In this document: positions 55,262-64,000 of the stretch, in pieces
Layout of the letters: each line of letters opens with the position of its first letter
Position numbering within the stretch: position 1 is the first letter of the stretch
Assembly (NCBI RefSeq): GCF_902506425.1
Contig: NZ_LR732469.1
Span: 2,220,769-2,284,768, forward strand
DNA from: Novosphingobium sp. 9U
GTDB taxonomy: Bacteria; Pseudomonadota; Alphaproteobacteria; Sphingomonadales; Sphingomonadaceae
Length of the DNA: 64,000 bases
Direction of reading: 5' to 3'
Notes under the pieces: generated by a model
The model's database searches: none
The model's input: only the letters and a program-made list of their open reading frames with translations
Told to the model about the DNA's origin: nothing
Made by a program: the position numbers and the translations under genes

Positions 55262-56158
55262 ATGAGCAAAATATTGATTACCGGCGTGGATGGCTTCACG
55301 GGCCGCTATCTGGCGACGGCACTGGCAGGGCGGGGGCATGAGGTGGTTGGCATCTCGCATAGCGCCATTACCACGCCGATCGAAGGCTTGGCCTCCTCCC
55401 ACATATGCGATCTTACCGACGCGCAGGGCCTTAAGGAAGTCTTTATCGCCGAGCAGCCCGACAAGGTCGCACATCTGGCTGCGATCGCTTTCGTCTCGCA
55501 CGGTATAGTCGAGGACATCTACCGGACCAATGTCGTAGGCAGCCGCAATCTTCTGGAGGCGGTGAGTGCCGCAGGCAGCGCCGATGCAGTGCTCCTTGCG
55601 TCCAGCGCCAATATCTATGGCAATCGCGTCAGTGGCGCGATCGACGAGACCGTCGCGCCCGATCCGATTAACGATTACGCGGTCAGCAAGCTGGCGATGG
55701 AGTTTGTAGCGCGCCTCTACCAGGACCGGCTTCCAATTATCACCGCAAGGCCGTTCAACTATACCGGTGTCGGGCAAGCAATCAATTTCGTCATTCCCAA
55801 GATCATCGATCACGTCCGACGCGGCGCGACGACGATTGAACTAGGAAATCTGGATGTAGCGCGCGATTTTTCTGACGTGCGCGACGTAGTGCTTTCTTAC
55901 GCCGCACTGCTGAACGATCCTCAGGCTATTGGCCAAGTCTTCAACATCTGTTCTGGCAAAGCGCAGACGCTGCGAGATGTGATATCGATGATCCAGCAAA
56001 TTTCAGGTCATGATTTTGATGTCACCGTCAACCCCGCTTTCGTCCGAGAGAACGAGGTAAAAACGTTGTGGGGCGACCGCAGCAAGATCGAAAATCTGAC
56101 TGGACAGCTGCCCGCCCACGAGTTGCACGACACGCTGTCTTGGATGCTTGGTGGATAA
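55262..56158 (+). CDS. rmd: GDP-6-deoxy-D-mannose reductase (Rmd-like)
   Basis: 298 residues, SDR/epimerase. ILITGVDGFTGRYLATALAGRGHEVVG, HLAAIAFVSHG, SSANIYGN, YAVSKLAMEF (Tyr-x3-Lys), RPFNYTGVGQ, DFSDVRDVV. Placed next to gmd, it most likely reduces the 4-keto group to give GDP-D-rhamnose. GDP-L-fucose synthase and GDP-talose forms are less likely because the sequence has the Rmd-type AAIAFVSHG. ATG chosen for SD GGTGAG; ATG 55256 is an alternative. Confidence 0.88.
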   Translation: MSKILITGVDGFTGRYLATALAGRGHEVVGISHSAITTPIEGLASSHICDLTDAQGLKEVFIAEQPDKVAHLAAIAFVSHGIVEDIYRTNVVGSRNLLEAVSAAGSADAVLLASSANIYGNRVSGAIDETVAPDPINDYAVSKLAMEFVARLYQDRLPIITARPFNYTGVGQAINFVIPKIIDHVRRGATTIELGNLDVARDFSDVRDVVLSYAALLNDPQAIGQVFNICSGKAQTLRDVISMIQQISGHDFDVTVNPAFVRENEVKTLWGDRSKIENLTGQLPAHELHDTLSWMLGG

Positions 56159-57037
56159 TAAGACATGCTTGGCGATGTGAATATTATCCATCATCGCCAA
56201 GCATGAATAATTGGTAAGTAGGGGATCATCTGGTGAGCAAACGTATTTGATGCATGTTTGCTTTTCAATTTGATGAAGTAATAGAGATTTCTCGGTCTTC
56301 TATGGTCGATAGCACAGGCCTAGCCACGCTATGTGCGCTAAAATACCCAGAGTTGCAGCAGAATTTAAAGGTCCGTTGCGTTGTCCGAACGCTTAATAAT
56401 CTTGATCGACAAAGCATCATGACATGGGACTTTCCCGGGCCTTACGACTAAACTCGATGCTGATGGGCATCCTGGTACCTGCGACTGATGGGCGGCAGGG
56501 TCGCGATGCGTGCGAAGCTGAAGCGCTGATTGAGGTCGCTCCAAACGGTGCCTCCGCTCGGCGACGAAGCTATGCAGCACCGCCATTCACAAAGCCGCCG
56601 TGGTCAGAAATATCAGGGCTACCATTCCCAACACTCCACCACAAGCAGCGCCTTGGCTTCTCGTTATGGCTCTACCGCCAGATCAATCTCGTGCACTTTT
56701 TGAACGGGCTAAAACGGTTCCGGGTTTGATCGCCACCCGATATTAGAACGTCGCCAATCTCTTCGCGGCTATAAAGTTCATCTGCGCGCGCCGTTTGTAC
56801 ATTGCGTATAACTAAGCTCGTGTGGCCTTACATCGTACCCAGACGACCCGGAAGCTGTTCAACGACCTGGCCGATGCCCATGAGACACTGGTCATTCTAG
56901 ACTACGACTACCACAACGTTTGGCTTCCTCGTGGCTAAGGAGCCGACGCCTGCCTCTGCGCGCGCGAGATGCTTAATCGCAAGACTCTCGTTATAATCAA
57001 GCAACTTTAGCGCGAGTTTCCACAACAAAGGATTACC
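56159..57037. other. 880-bp gap with transposase debris
   Basis: No intact gene. Around 56600-56800 scattered frames read like the end of an IS5-type transposase (LKRFRV, IATRY, NVANLFAAIKFICARR), all interrupted by stops. The region 56254-56451 has a 65-codon open frame that I do not consider real. It looks like a site of old insertions. Confidence 0.4.
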
Positions 57038-58219
57038 ATGAAAATCGCTTTTACGATATTTATTTTATCGTTACCATCCTTCTTCCAAATCACCTCCCCC
57101 TCCTCATCTAAAAATATCGATTGTCCTATTGAAAAATACAAGAACGAAAGTATAGATGCTTCAACTACATTAAATGACTGCATCGATAATGCTGAAAAAG
57201 GCGCAGTTATAGAAATACCGCCAGGCAAATATAAAATCTCACAGCAGCTTAAAATAAGAAGCTCTATAACTATAAAAACAAAGGTTATAAGGGGATCAGC
57301 ACCATGCTCACACAAAGCCGAAGAAAGCTGTGCAGTATTGTTGGTGGGTATGCTGCCATCCTCGGAATCAGGGAAAATGCCTATTGAGATTGAAGGGCAC
57401 AATGTTGTCCTACAGTCGCTTATTATTCAAGGAGGGGTGGATCGGAGCAAGGTTTGGGAAAAGCGTATTTGCTTGAATGATATACACCGTCCGCTTGCCG
57501 GGGGAATTCGCGTGAAAGGCGATAGCTTTCACATGGCCAATGTGGTGCTTAGGAATTTCAGTTGTTACACAGCGCTCGAGGTGATGGCCGGGGTGAAAGG
57601 GTTGTCTGTGACGGACAGTTTGATTGGTCCCAATGGGCAGCACGATACCCTCATGATGTGGGCGGATGGCATCACCGTCCACGATGCTGCCAGCGCGGTG
57701 ATCCAAAACAACACCTTCTTAGATAATACCGACGTCCAACTTATCTTTGGAGGATGCACGGAGTGCATCGTAAAAAACAACAGCTTTAGACACTCATCCT
57801 CATTCAAACGTGCATCATTTGCCGAATTGATGCTCCATGCATGGAGCAACACCAGTGGCAATTTTTCTGGCAGCGTTACGTCTCAAAACAAAATCGATTG
57901 TGGCCGTTCTCGGCGTTGTGGCTATGGGATAATGATTGGCGGCGAACCGTGGTATCCCGCAAAAACATTCGGCGGTACCGTATCAGCCAACAAGGTGAGC
58001 AACGCCCAACTGGGCATAAACGTGGACCACCTCACCGGAGGAATGACCATTCAGGGCAATTCGGTTACGATGTCAGGCGGAATGGCGAATTCGGACTGCG
58101 GGCATAGAGTCTGGCCGGCGATAAATGTCTCCAAAGAATCGCGTAATTTTCTAACGACGGATATTAAGGATGAGGTAAATATAGAGACTCGTGGCTGCCT
58201 ATTAAATAGAAATCAATAG
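57038..58219 (+). CDS. secreted right-handed beta-helix protein, hypothetical
   Basis: 393 residues. N-terminal signal (MKIAFTIFILSLPSFFQITS), then repeated short strands with stacked Asn/Val/Ile: GAVIEIPPGKYKIS, GGIRVKGDSFHMANVVLRNFSCYTALEV, DGITVHDAASAVIQNNTFLDNTDVQLIFGG, CIVKNNSFRHSS, GGTVSANKVSNAQLGINVDHLTGGMTIQGNSV. That is the parallel beta-helix (pectate-lyase/NosD) pattern. Could be a lyase or modifier of a surface polysaccharide, or a surface adhesin; no catalytic residues identified. Strikingly lower GC than the left part of the window. Confidence 0.8.
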   Translation: MKIAFTIFILSLPSFFQITSPSSSKNIDCPIEKYKNESIDASTTLNDCIDNAEKGAVIEIPPGKYKISQQLKIRSSITIKTKVIRGSAPCSHKAEESCAVLLVGMLPSSESGKMPIEIEGHNVVLQSLIIQGGVDRSKVWEKRICLNDIHRPLAGGIRVKGDSFHMANVVLRNFSCYTALEVMAGVKGLSVTDSLIGPNGQHDTLMMWADGITVHDAASAVIQNNTFLDNTDVQLIFGGCTECIVKNNSFRHSSSFKRASFAELMLHAWSNTSGNFSGSVTSQNKIDCGRSRRCGYGIMIGGEPWYPAKTFGGTVSANKVSNAQLGINVDHLTGGMTIQGNSVTMSGGMANSDCGHRVWPAINVSKESRNFLTTDIKDEVNIETRGCLLNRNQ

Positions 58220-58322
58220 GACATTTCCACTTCAAGGTTGATATCTCGTGATTCTAAACATTTCAAGTAAAAACGGATTGATATCTTAGAATCTTTTTCA
58301 TTTTGTTTCGGCGTTAGATATT

Positions 58323-60710
58323 ATGACGAATGGAAGATCAATTCTATCTTACTCTCAGAATTTTGAAGATGTACTGCTGTGGAGGGCTCTCCGGCATGTA
58401 CAGAATGGCGCCTATGTTGATATCGGCGCCCAGGATCCGGTGGTCGATTCCGTAAGCAAAGCCTTCTACCTACGGGGTTGGAGGGGGGTGAATGTTGATC
58501 CGAACGTCACTTACGCCGACGCCCTGAGAAACGATCGCCCTGAAGACTTGGTCATCCAGGCTGCAGTGGGGACTTCGCAGGATCCCATCACATTTTTTTG
58601 CATCCGCGGCACCGGCCTTTCTACAGGGATTGCCTTGATTGCCGAAGAGCACCGCCAGATCGGGTATGAGGTGGACGTTACCACCGTCCCCGTAGTCACC
58701 TTGGCCAGTGTACTACGTTCCGTCACGGCAGACGACATTCATTGGCTGAAGATTGATGTTGAGGGCATGGAGGCCGACGTCTTGGACAGCTGGGGCGAAT
58801 GTAACGTTCGACCCTGGATACTCGTGATTGAGGCTACGCATCCAAACAGCCAGCGGAAGACGGAAGCTGCATGGGTCCAGAAAGTTAGCGTTCGCGGCTA
58901 CCATGAAGTGCATTTTGATGGGCTAAGTCGCTTTTTTGTCTCGGATAGCCATTCGGAGCTCGATGCAGCTTTCGAAACACCGCCAAACGTGTTTGATGCA
59001 TTTCAAGTAGCTTCGCATCACTTTTCGGTGGGCGAAATATGCCGAGAACACGAGAACGATACCCTTCGGCTTCAAGCTGCCGCGGCAAAGGCGGCTGAGG
59101 CAGCAACGCAAGCCAGAACAGCTAGCGCCAAGCTCCTTGAGAATTATCAACATGTTGAGAGCCAAAAGCAGGAATTGGAAAGGGCAGTTCAAGCATTAAC
59201 CTTTGATCGAGAGCACACCGCCACTTTACTTGATGAACGTACGTCCGCATGGGCGAGGGATGTTGCCTCGCTGCAAGCGAAAATCTTGTTGGCCAGTGAG
59301 AAATGCGATCGTTACGAAAAGCTACTCCACGAGGAACGGCAAACCTCTTCAAACACCCGTGAAAAGGCCGCTTGGACAATCGCGGCATTAGTCTCGCGAG
59401 TGGAAAGTGGCGACCGCAATGCCGTCGAATGGGCGAAACGGGAAGAAGCGGCACGAAAACAATTTTCCGAACTTACCGATAAGCACATCGACAGTGTCGC
59501 AGGATATGAAAGGCTGCAGGCTGAGGTACGTGTGCAGCTTGAGCGCGCTGACAAGGAACTAAGCGCGCGCCTCTCCGCGTGGGAACTTGACCGGATTGAG
59601 TGGGAAGATCAGATTTTCGATGCCAAACAAAAAGGCGAGAGATTAAATGCTCTTCTTGAGAATGCGCGTCAGGAACTTGCACGTAAAAGCAGTGAGACTG
59701 ACGCAACGATCATGGCGCTGACTTCCCGCATTAGCGAATCCGAAAGCGTGATTTCCGATATGCTCGAGCAAATAGCTCTATCTCAACAAACCTTAAGCAA
59801 ACTTTACGATGAGCGTAAACAACTTCTGCTCCAATCTGATAAGATTATTTTGAATTTAGAAAACACCAAAGCAGGGTATGAGGCTCTTGTTTGCGCTGTC
59901 CGTCAACAACGAAGCACGGGCTTAGCTGGACGTGTTCGACGGATGGCGTCCAAACTAGGTCTATATGATATGTCGTCATGGGAACGTGATATTTCAGTAC
60001 GATCTTCCAGTTACCTTGCGCGGAATAAGGGTGAAATGAAACATTTTCGAGAAGCGATATTTGAAAACTCAGAAGTTTCGGTAGATAGCACAAAGCCAGC
60101 TTCTAATTTGCAATCTCTGCTGTCCTTGTCAGGGGTATCGTTTTTAAGATGTGCGTACCTTACGTTATTAGGTCGTCTTCCTGACCCGGACGGAGAAAAT
60201 TATTATATATCACGCCTTAGATCTGGCTGGACGAAAGCTTCTATTCTCAGCCAATTGCGAAGCTCGCGCGAAGGGCGGAGATACAAGGTAGAAGTAGATG
60301 GCTTGAGTCATATGATTGCTCGTCACAGACGCACTCACTTACCATTAGTAGGGTGGATTTTTCGAGCGTTCTATGACCAAGATGGTGATTCTACTATGGA
60401 AAGAGCGGTACGCCGTGTCAATTATTCTGTCATTGACATGAGTATTCGCCTTGATGAAGTTGTCACTTCAACTGAAAACCTTAGATCTACTTTCGAAAAA
60501 GTAACGTGCCGCATGGATAATTCCAATTTTGAAGTAACTCGGCGCATTGATGAGGTTATTGGTTTAATCGTTGAAATAGAAAACGGCGTTCACCATAATT
60601 GTGATTTGGCGGAGCGGCATTATCACGCACTTATAAATAACCAGACAAAAGCTGAGAGTCAAACTAAACTGTATATGACTGTCGAAGACATCTTAAAAAT
60701 CGCAGAATGA
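58323..60710 (+). CDS. FkbM methyltransferase / long coiled-coil / DUF4214 protein
   Basis: 795 residues. Residues about 10-205: FkbM-type SAM methyltransferase (SYSQNFEDVLLWRAL, YVDIGAQDPVVDSVSKAFY, WRGVNVDPN, WLKIDVEGMEADVL). About 245-560: charged heptad-rich coiled coil. About 615-675: DUF4214-like block (FLRCAYLTLLGRLPDPDGENYYISRLRSGWTKASILSQL). The rest is charged. No signal or membrane segment. FkbM enzymes O-methylate sugars. The plan recalls WbdD of E. coli O9a, a chain-capping enzyme on a coiled-coil ruler. Next gene starts 7 bases on. Confidence 0.85.
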   Translation: MTNGRSILSYSQNFEDVLLWRALRHVQNGAYVDIGAQDPVVDSVSKAFYLRGWRGVNVDPNVTYADALRNDRPEDLVIQAAVGTSQDPITFFCIRGTGLSTGIALIAEEHRQIGYEVDVTTVPVVTLASVLRSVTADDIHWLKIDVEGMEADVLDSWGECNVRPWILVIEATHPNSQRKTEAAWVQKVSVRGYHEVHFDGLSRFFVSDSHSELDAAFETPPNVFDAFQVASHHFSVGEICREHENDTLRLQAAAAKAAEAATQARTASAKLLENYQHVESQKQELERAVQALTFDREHTATLLDERTSAWARDVASLQAKILLASEKCDRYEKLLHEERQTSSNTREKAAWTIAALVSRVESGDRNAVEWAKREEAARKQFSELTDKHIDSVAGYERLQAEVRVQLERADKELSARLSAWELDRIEWEDQIFDAKQKGERLNALLENARQELARKSSETDATIMALTSRISESESVISDMLEQIALSQQTLSKLYDERKQLLLQSDKIILNLENTKAGYEALVCAVRQQRSTGLAGRVRRMASKLGLYDMSSWERDISVRSSSYLARNKGEMKHFREAIFENSEVSVDSTKPASNLQSLLSLSGVSFLRCAYLTLLGRLPDPDGENYYISRLRSGWTKASILSQLRSSREGRRYKVEVDGLSHMIARHRRTHLPLVGWIFRAFYDQDGDSTMERAVRRVNYSVIDMSIRLDEVVTSTENLRSTFEKVTCRMDNSNFEVTRRIDEVIGLIVEIENGVHHNCDLAERHYHALINNQTKAESQTKLYMTVEDILKIAE

Positions 60711-60717
60711 GGTGGTC

Positions 60718-61932
60718 GTGAAAGTTTTTATCAGCGATGCAATTGGCCATGAGCGACTACCATTCTCCAATTCTAAAGAAATAGTTTACGGGAAGGCACA
60801 TTATTCATGGAAACTTATATCGAAGATGTACCACGAAGCTCTAGAAAAGATTCACATTCACACATGGAATATCTCAGCACCTGACATTTATCAGTCGGAA
60901 GAGGCGCGTCATCTCGCCCATATTTCTGCTGAAGACATCCATATAGCCGTAAAACCAATCGAACATATCCGCCCTATGTTCGGTGTTAGAAATTTCTTTG
61001 TATGCGGCTGGGAATTTCCGGAATTTAGCAAAGAATGCTTAGATGGAAATCCAAACAATAATTATGTCGCTATTATGAAGCGTGCCGAACGGGTTATGTG
61101 CTGGTCTTCATTCAGTGCAAGCAATTTAAAAAGGTACGGAGTTAGAAGTGCAGTCGCACTACCACCGCCGGTGGTGGCTTTGATGGATAAGCGTCACGAG
61201 TTCTCAGGCGATATTGTTTGTTGCCACTACGCTCCTAGCGAACCGCATAATTTTGCTTATTCATCTCTCGGAGCAGTGCGGGAGAATTATCATCACGTGT
61301 TTTTCATCGTTATGAACCCATGGGATCGCCGGAAAAACTTTGCATCGTTGGTTCAAGCATTTACAAAATATAAAAGTAGCATTGGGAAAAGCAAAAAATC
61401 TGCTTTAGTCATTAAGCTTGTAATCGATAATGTAACTACACTCGCAGAACATTCTATAGAGATTTTGGAAAAGCATTTTGGTACTGAAAATATATCTGAA
61501 GACATATACTTTTTTGGAAAAAATATTTTATCGTCCCAGATGGTTGGTCTTTATAAAAAGTTCGATTTCTACATTTCATCATCCTCAGCAGAAGGCCTTA
61601 ACCTCCCGTTGATAGAAGCCATGGCTGTTGGAATGGTCCCAATCAGTTCGACCGCTACGGCAATGGGCGACTATATCACCGAAGAAAATGCACTTGTTCT
61701 TCCGACAAGCTCTGCGACCGCGGATGCGCATTTTAGTGCTCTGGCGGGCAGTCTCAAGCTAACGCACTTTCCTCCAGAGCAGGAGGAACTAATGACATCG
61801 TTCGCCAAGGCAACAGATATGACTTCCGCAATGCGCAACGCAAAGAGCGCCAGAGCCCGTCAGACTGTGGAAGAGCGTTACGGACTTTCTCGTTTTGACC
61901 AGGATTTCAGGAAAGTGGCGGGAGTTCAGTGA
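60718..61932 (+). CDS. GT4-like glycosyltransferase
   Basis: 404 residues. GT-B fold: VFISDAIGHERLPFSN at the start, VFFIVMNPWDRRKNFASLVQAF and FDFYISSSSAEGLNLPLIEAMAVGMVPISS (donor-binding E-x7-E). The FFVCGWEFPEF motif is typical of glycosyltransferases in GDP-sugar O-antigen clusters. Sugar unknown; D-rhamnose is a candidate from the locus. GTG start with GAGG upstream; a GTG two codons earlier is possible. Between the FkbM gene and another glycosyltransferase, so one operon. Confidence 0.87.
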   Translation: MKVFISDAIGHERLPFSNSKEIVYGKAHYSWKLISKMYHEALEKIHIHTWNISAPDIYQSEEARHLAHISAEDIHIAVKPIEHIRPMFGVRNFFVCGWEFPEFSKECLDGNPNNNYVAIMKRAERVMCWSSFSASNLKRYGVRSAVALPPPVVALMDKRHEFSGDIVCCHYAPSEPHNFAYSSLGAVRENYHHVFFIVMNPWDRRKNFASLVQAFTKYKSSIGKSKKSALVIKLVIDNVTTLAEHSIEILEKHFGTENISEDIYFFGKNILSSQMVGLYKKFDFYISSSSAEGLNLPLIEAMAVGMVPISSTATAMGDYITEENALVLPTSSATADAHFSALAGSLKLTHFPPEQEELMTSFAKATDMTSAMRNAKSARARQTVEERYGLSRFDQDFRKVAGVQ

Positions 61933-63074
61933 AAATGTTTCACAAAGCACGCTCCAATTTAGTCATCGACATTGCCCCCTTGTGGGAAGAACAGTTCACA
62001 GGCATATCAAACGTGGTTTGTGAAGTGGCGTCTCGAGCATTGAGCGTCAGGGAAGATGATTTCCACTATCAGTTTAGTGCATTCCAGCACATCGTTGACC
62101 CTACGGTTATCGAAAGTTGTGTTGAAGAACGCCATGGCCGCAAGCTTCGTGAAGCTTTCGCCGCAAACGCGGTTAAGCCTGTAGGTCAATGCCCATCTGT
62201 CGATCCGGCTAAAGATTTAGCCTTGTTTCTTCATGTTAAACCGGCTTTCCGTCGGTTTCGCAAAGAAGCCCATCTCTATTATGACTTGTCGTACCTTAGC
62301 GTTCCGGAAACCCACGCTGACGATACAATTCGGTTCCACTTGAACGAACTCGCTGCGCAGATTGAAACGGCAGACCAGTTCTTCACGATATCAAAGTCGA
62401 CGGCACTCGACCTGCAGTGGTTCTTCGATGTACCGGAGAAGAAGATTCAGGTAACGTACTTGGGTCACAACACCGATCTCGCTCTTGCAAATGAATTCAT
62501 CTCTCGCAGCTTTGACAGAACAGCAGAACCATACATTCTGTGTCTTGGAACCATAGAACCACGTAAAAACGTTTCCCTTTTACTGGCTTGGTTGCAACAA
62601 AATCCTGGAGTTCTTGATGCTTGCCGTTTCGTATTCTGCGGGCGCGACGGCTGGGGGACGTCTTTTTTTGATCAGGTCAGACATCACGAGCTGGAATGGG
62701 CGATACAGTCGGGGCGCATAGTTCACTTCGGCTTTGTGTCACAAAAGCAAAAGGCAGCTTTGTTGTCGGCGGCCCAAGCACTGGTGTACCCATCGCTCTT
62801 TGAAGGTTTTGGCTTACCGGTGCTTGAAGCTATGGCCCAGTCAGTTCCGGTTCTCGCAAGTTGCAGCACCTCGATCCCTGAGGTGATGGGTGAAGACGGA
62901 ATCTACTTCGACCCGCACTCCATCGCCTCGTTCACGCAAGCGTTTTCGCAGTTCACGCAAGAGCGCCGCAACGGAACTCTTGCTGCGCGCGTAGCGCGTC
63001 TGCGGGACCGATCGGACACGTTCACCTACGACAACATGTTCAAGGAAATGATGGATACTATGCGCACGTTATGA
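61929..63074 (+). CDS. GT4 glycosyltransferase
   Basis: 381 residues. LVIDIAPLWEEQFTGISNVVCEVA, YILCLGTIEPRKNVSLLLAWL and SLFEGFGLPVLEAMAQSVPVLASCSTSIPEVMG (E-x7-E) place it in the WbaZ/MtfB-like GT4 group. It shares the CLGTIEPRKN motif with the capsule GT4 at 40068. The GTG start overlaps the stop of the previous gene (GTGA). Probably adds mannose or rhamnose from GDP donors. Last gene before the IS3 remnant. Confidence 0.9.
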   Translation: MKMFHKARSNLVIDIAPLWEEQFTGISNVVCEVASRALSVREDDFHYQFSAFQHIVDPTVIESCVEERHGRKLREAFAANAVKPVGQCPSVDPAKDLALFLHVKPAFRRFRKEAHLYYDLSYLSVPETHADDTIRFHLNELAAQIETADQFFTISKSTALDLQWFFDVPEKKIQVTYLGHNTDLALANEFISRSFDRTAEPYILCLGTIEPRKNVSLLLAWLQQNPGVLDACRFVFCGRDGWGTSFFDQVRHHELEWAIQSGRIVHFGFVSQKQKAALLSAAQALVYPSLFEGFGLPVLEAMAQSVPVLASCSTSIPEVMGEDGIYFDPHSIASFTQAFSQFTQERRNGTLAARVARLRDRSDTFTYDNMFKEMMDTMRTL

Positions 63075-63266
63075 ACCCGGTCTAGACGAGGTCTCATGCC
63101 CGCCATTGACGAAAACGGTGGAGGAACAATCGTCCACGTATCAAGGGAGCTGCGACATTAGCTGCGAGACGTGCTCCCCGGATTTTTTCCGGCTAGAAAC
63201 ATGGTGACGTGACCCCTTTGACCCTGTCCCAGTTCTGCCACCGGCCAGAAGGAGAGATCCGGCTGT
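63075..63266. other. junction between glycan operon and IS3 remnant
   Basis: CCGGATTTTTTCCGG near 63178 may be a weak terminator stem. From about 63205 the sequence GTGACGTGACCCC reads as the end of the IS3-type element. Confidence 0.4.
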
Positions 63267-63780
63267 TCATCGGCCGGGGTCAACCCGGCCGATGAAGCAA
63301 ATTCGGCCGGTGTCATGAACCCAGGGTTGTGTGAGGTCAGGTCTCGTTAAAGTCCGTTCGCCACGCCTCGATCTTGCTCCTGGCGTCGTCCAAAGACAAG
63401 AATCAGTGCGTGTTGAGGCATCATCGCGCAGCCGACCGTTGAAGCTTTCCACAAAGGCATTGTTCGTAGGCTTTCCCGGCTTGCTGAAATTGAGCGTGAC
63501 GCGGTTGATGTAGGCCCAATGGTCGAGGGCCCGAGAGATAAATCCCGGGCCGTTGTCCACCCTGATCTTGGCAGGTGCATCGTCCCGCTCGAACAGCAGG
63601 CGATCCATGACGGCCAACACCTGCTCGCCCTTGATACCCTGATCGACATGGATCGCCAGGCATTCGCGGGTGTACGCATCAACGACGGTCAAGGCGCGGA
63701 AGCGCTTTCCATTGAACAGGGCATCGGACACGAAGTCCATCGCCCAGACTTCGTTCCTGCACGACGGCAGCGGCGTTAGC
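63267..63780 (-). pseudogene. IS3-family OrfB transposase, decayed
   Basis: Reverse strand: NEVWAMDFVSDALFNGKRFRALTVVDAYTRECLAIHVDQ (first catalytic Asp), KIRVDNGPGFISRALDHWAY (second Asp), KPGKPTNNAFVESFNGRLRDD (Glu). After that a frameshift and two Trp/Arg-to-stop changes ruin the end (LNTH-stop-FLSLDDARSKIEAW...). The N terminus is also cut. ISCc3/IS407-like group by motif. Confidence 0.88.
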
Positions 63781-63845
63781 GCTGCGAGCGCCCCACATGG
63801 ACGGCAGCGGGCGAGCGCGTGAGGAGGCGTCTCCTGGTTTAGGAG

Positions 63846-64000
63846 ATGAGCATGACGTTTGTGGGTGATGCTGATGGTGGTGACGAGCATTCGCACCATG
63901 CGCCAGAGGGTGCGAGTTCGAATTGGGTCAGTGTGCCGCATGGTGCGAAAGCGTCAGTTCCTGGCGAGGTGCTGCGGTCGCGGCGGACCAATCGCAGGTG
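63846..64000 (+). CDS. partial open frame at right edge, unidentified
   Basis: From the ATG with AGGAG just upstream, 51 codons stay open to the window end: MSMTFVGDADGGDEHSHHAPE...SVPHGAKASVPGEVLRSRRTNRR. The tail ending in basic residues resembles the start of IS66-type TnpA proteins just before their helix-turn-helix, and the neighbourhood is full of IS pieces, but too little is visible to decide. Confidence 0.35.
   Translation, partial: MSMTFVGDADGGDEHSHHAPEGASSNWVSVPHGAKASVPGEVLRSRRTNRR

Noticed and set aside
56254..56451. 65-residue open frame with a STAS-like DSTGLATL stretch
   Set aside because: Short, no ribosome site, in a region of transposase debris; the resemblance is limited to a few residues.

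Overview
The window looks like chromosomal DNA of a GC-rich alphaproteobacterium, most likely Sphingomonadales (Novosphingobium/Sphingomonas type). This rests on gene order and protein character: gpmA-purE, the block DUF3576-leuS-lptE-holA, RNase D-lptC-lptA, many GTG/TTG starts, and abundant 4-nt stop/start overlaps. No rRNA is present. One tRNA (Thr-GGT) lies near the left end.

Left third (1-20 kb): after the 5' end of purE, gpmA, a tRNA and an orphan virB1/virB2-like pair comes a complete nitrate assimilation region. It has the NasT antiterminator with the NasS nitrate sensor, a hexose-phosphate mutase pair (HAD-type phosphomannomutase and Pgm), an ABC nitrate importer (NrtA lipoprotein, NrtB permease, one polypeptide with two ATPases), an outer-membrane porin, and an overlapping operon nirB-nirD-nasA-cobA (nitrite reductase, Rieske subunit, nitrate reductase, siroheme methylase). 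The importer and nirB leaders both carry a strong intrinsic terminator between promoter and start codon, as expected for NasT antitermination.

Middle (20-35 kb): housekeeping and envelope genes. These are galU, murA, small stress-type and GNAT/RHH genes, phaB, an outer-membrane protein, DUF3576-leuS-lptE-holA, a polyprenyl-phosphate sugar transferase, lptA/lptC/RNase D and ung. This stretch and the nitrate locus contain several short palindromic repeat elements. Two lie in frame inside nasA and leuS, and a third supplies the end of cobA.

Capsule block (35.5-48 kb): KpsS- and KpsC-type Kdo transferases, an LtaS-like sulfatase-fold protein, a short-chain dehydrogenase, a fatty-acid hydroxylase, a GT4 glycosyltransferase, a histidine phosphatase with an internal tandem repeat, and kdsB/kdsD/kdsA for CMP-Kdo. 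A PhyH-like dioxygenase, a putative 40-aa linker ORF, a small membrane protein and an outer-membrane barrel follow.

Right quarter (49-64 kb): a lower-GC, mosaic accessory region. It opens with decayed IS256 and rearranged IS66 pieces that destroy a glycosyltransferase, an intact IS5-type element with a 4-bp target duplication, and an IS3 fragment. Then comes a surface-glycan set: gmd and rmd (GDP-D-rhamnose), a secreted beta-helix protein, an unusual FkbM-methyltransferase/coiled-coil/DUF4214 protein and two glycosyltransferases. The window ends in a decayed IS3-type transposase.

Two links run across the window. Sugar-nucleotide enzymes from the core (PMM, Pgm, GalU) feed the glycan clusters (GDP-mannose to GDP-D-rhamnose, UDP-glucose). 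A recurring TGC-N3-GCA motif, resembling the PhaR operator, sits in front of nitrate, galU, sugar-transferase, Kdo and phaB genes.
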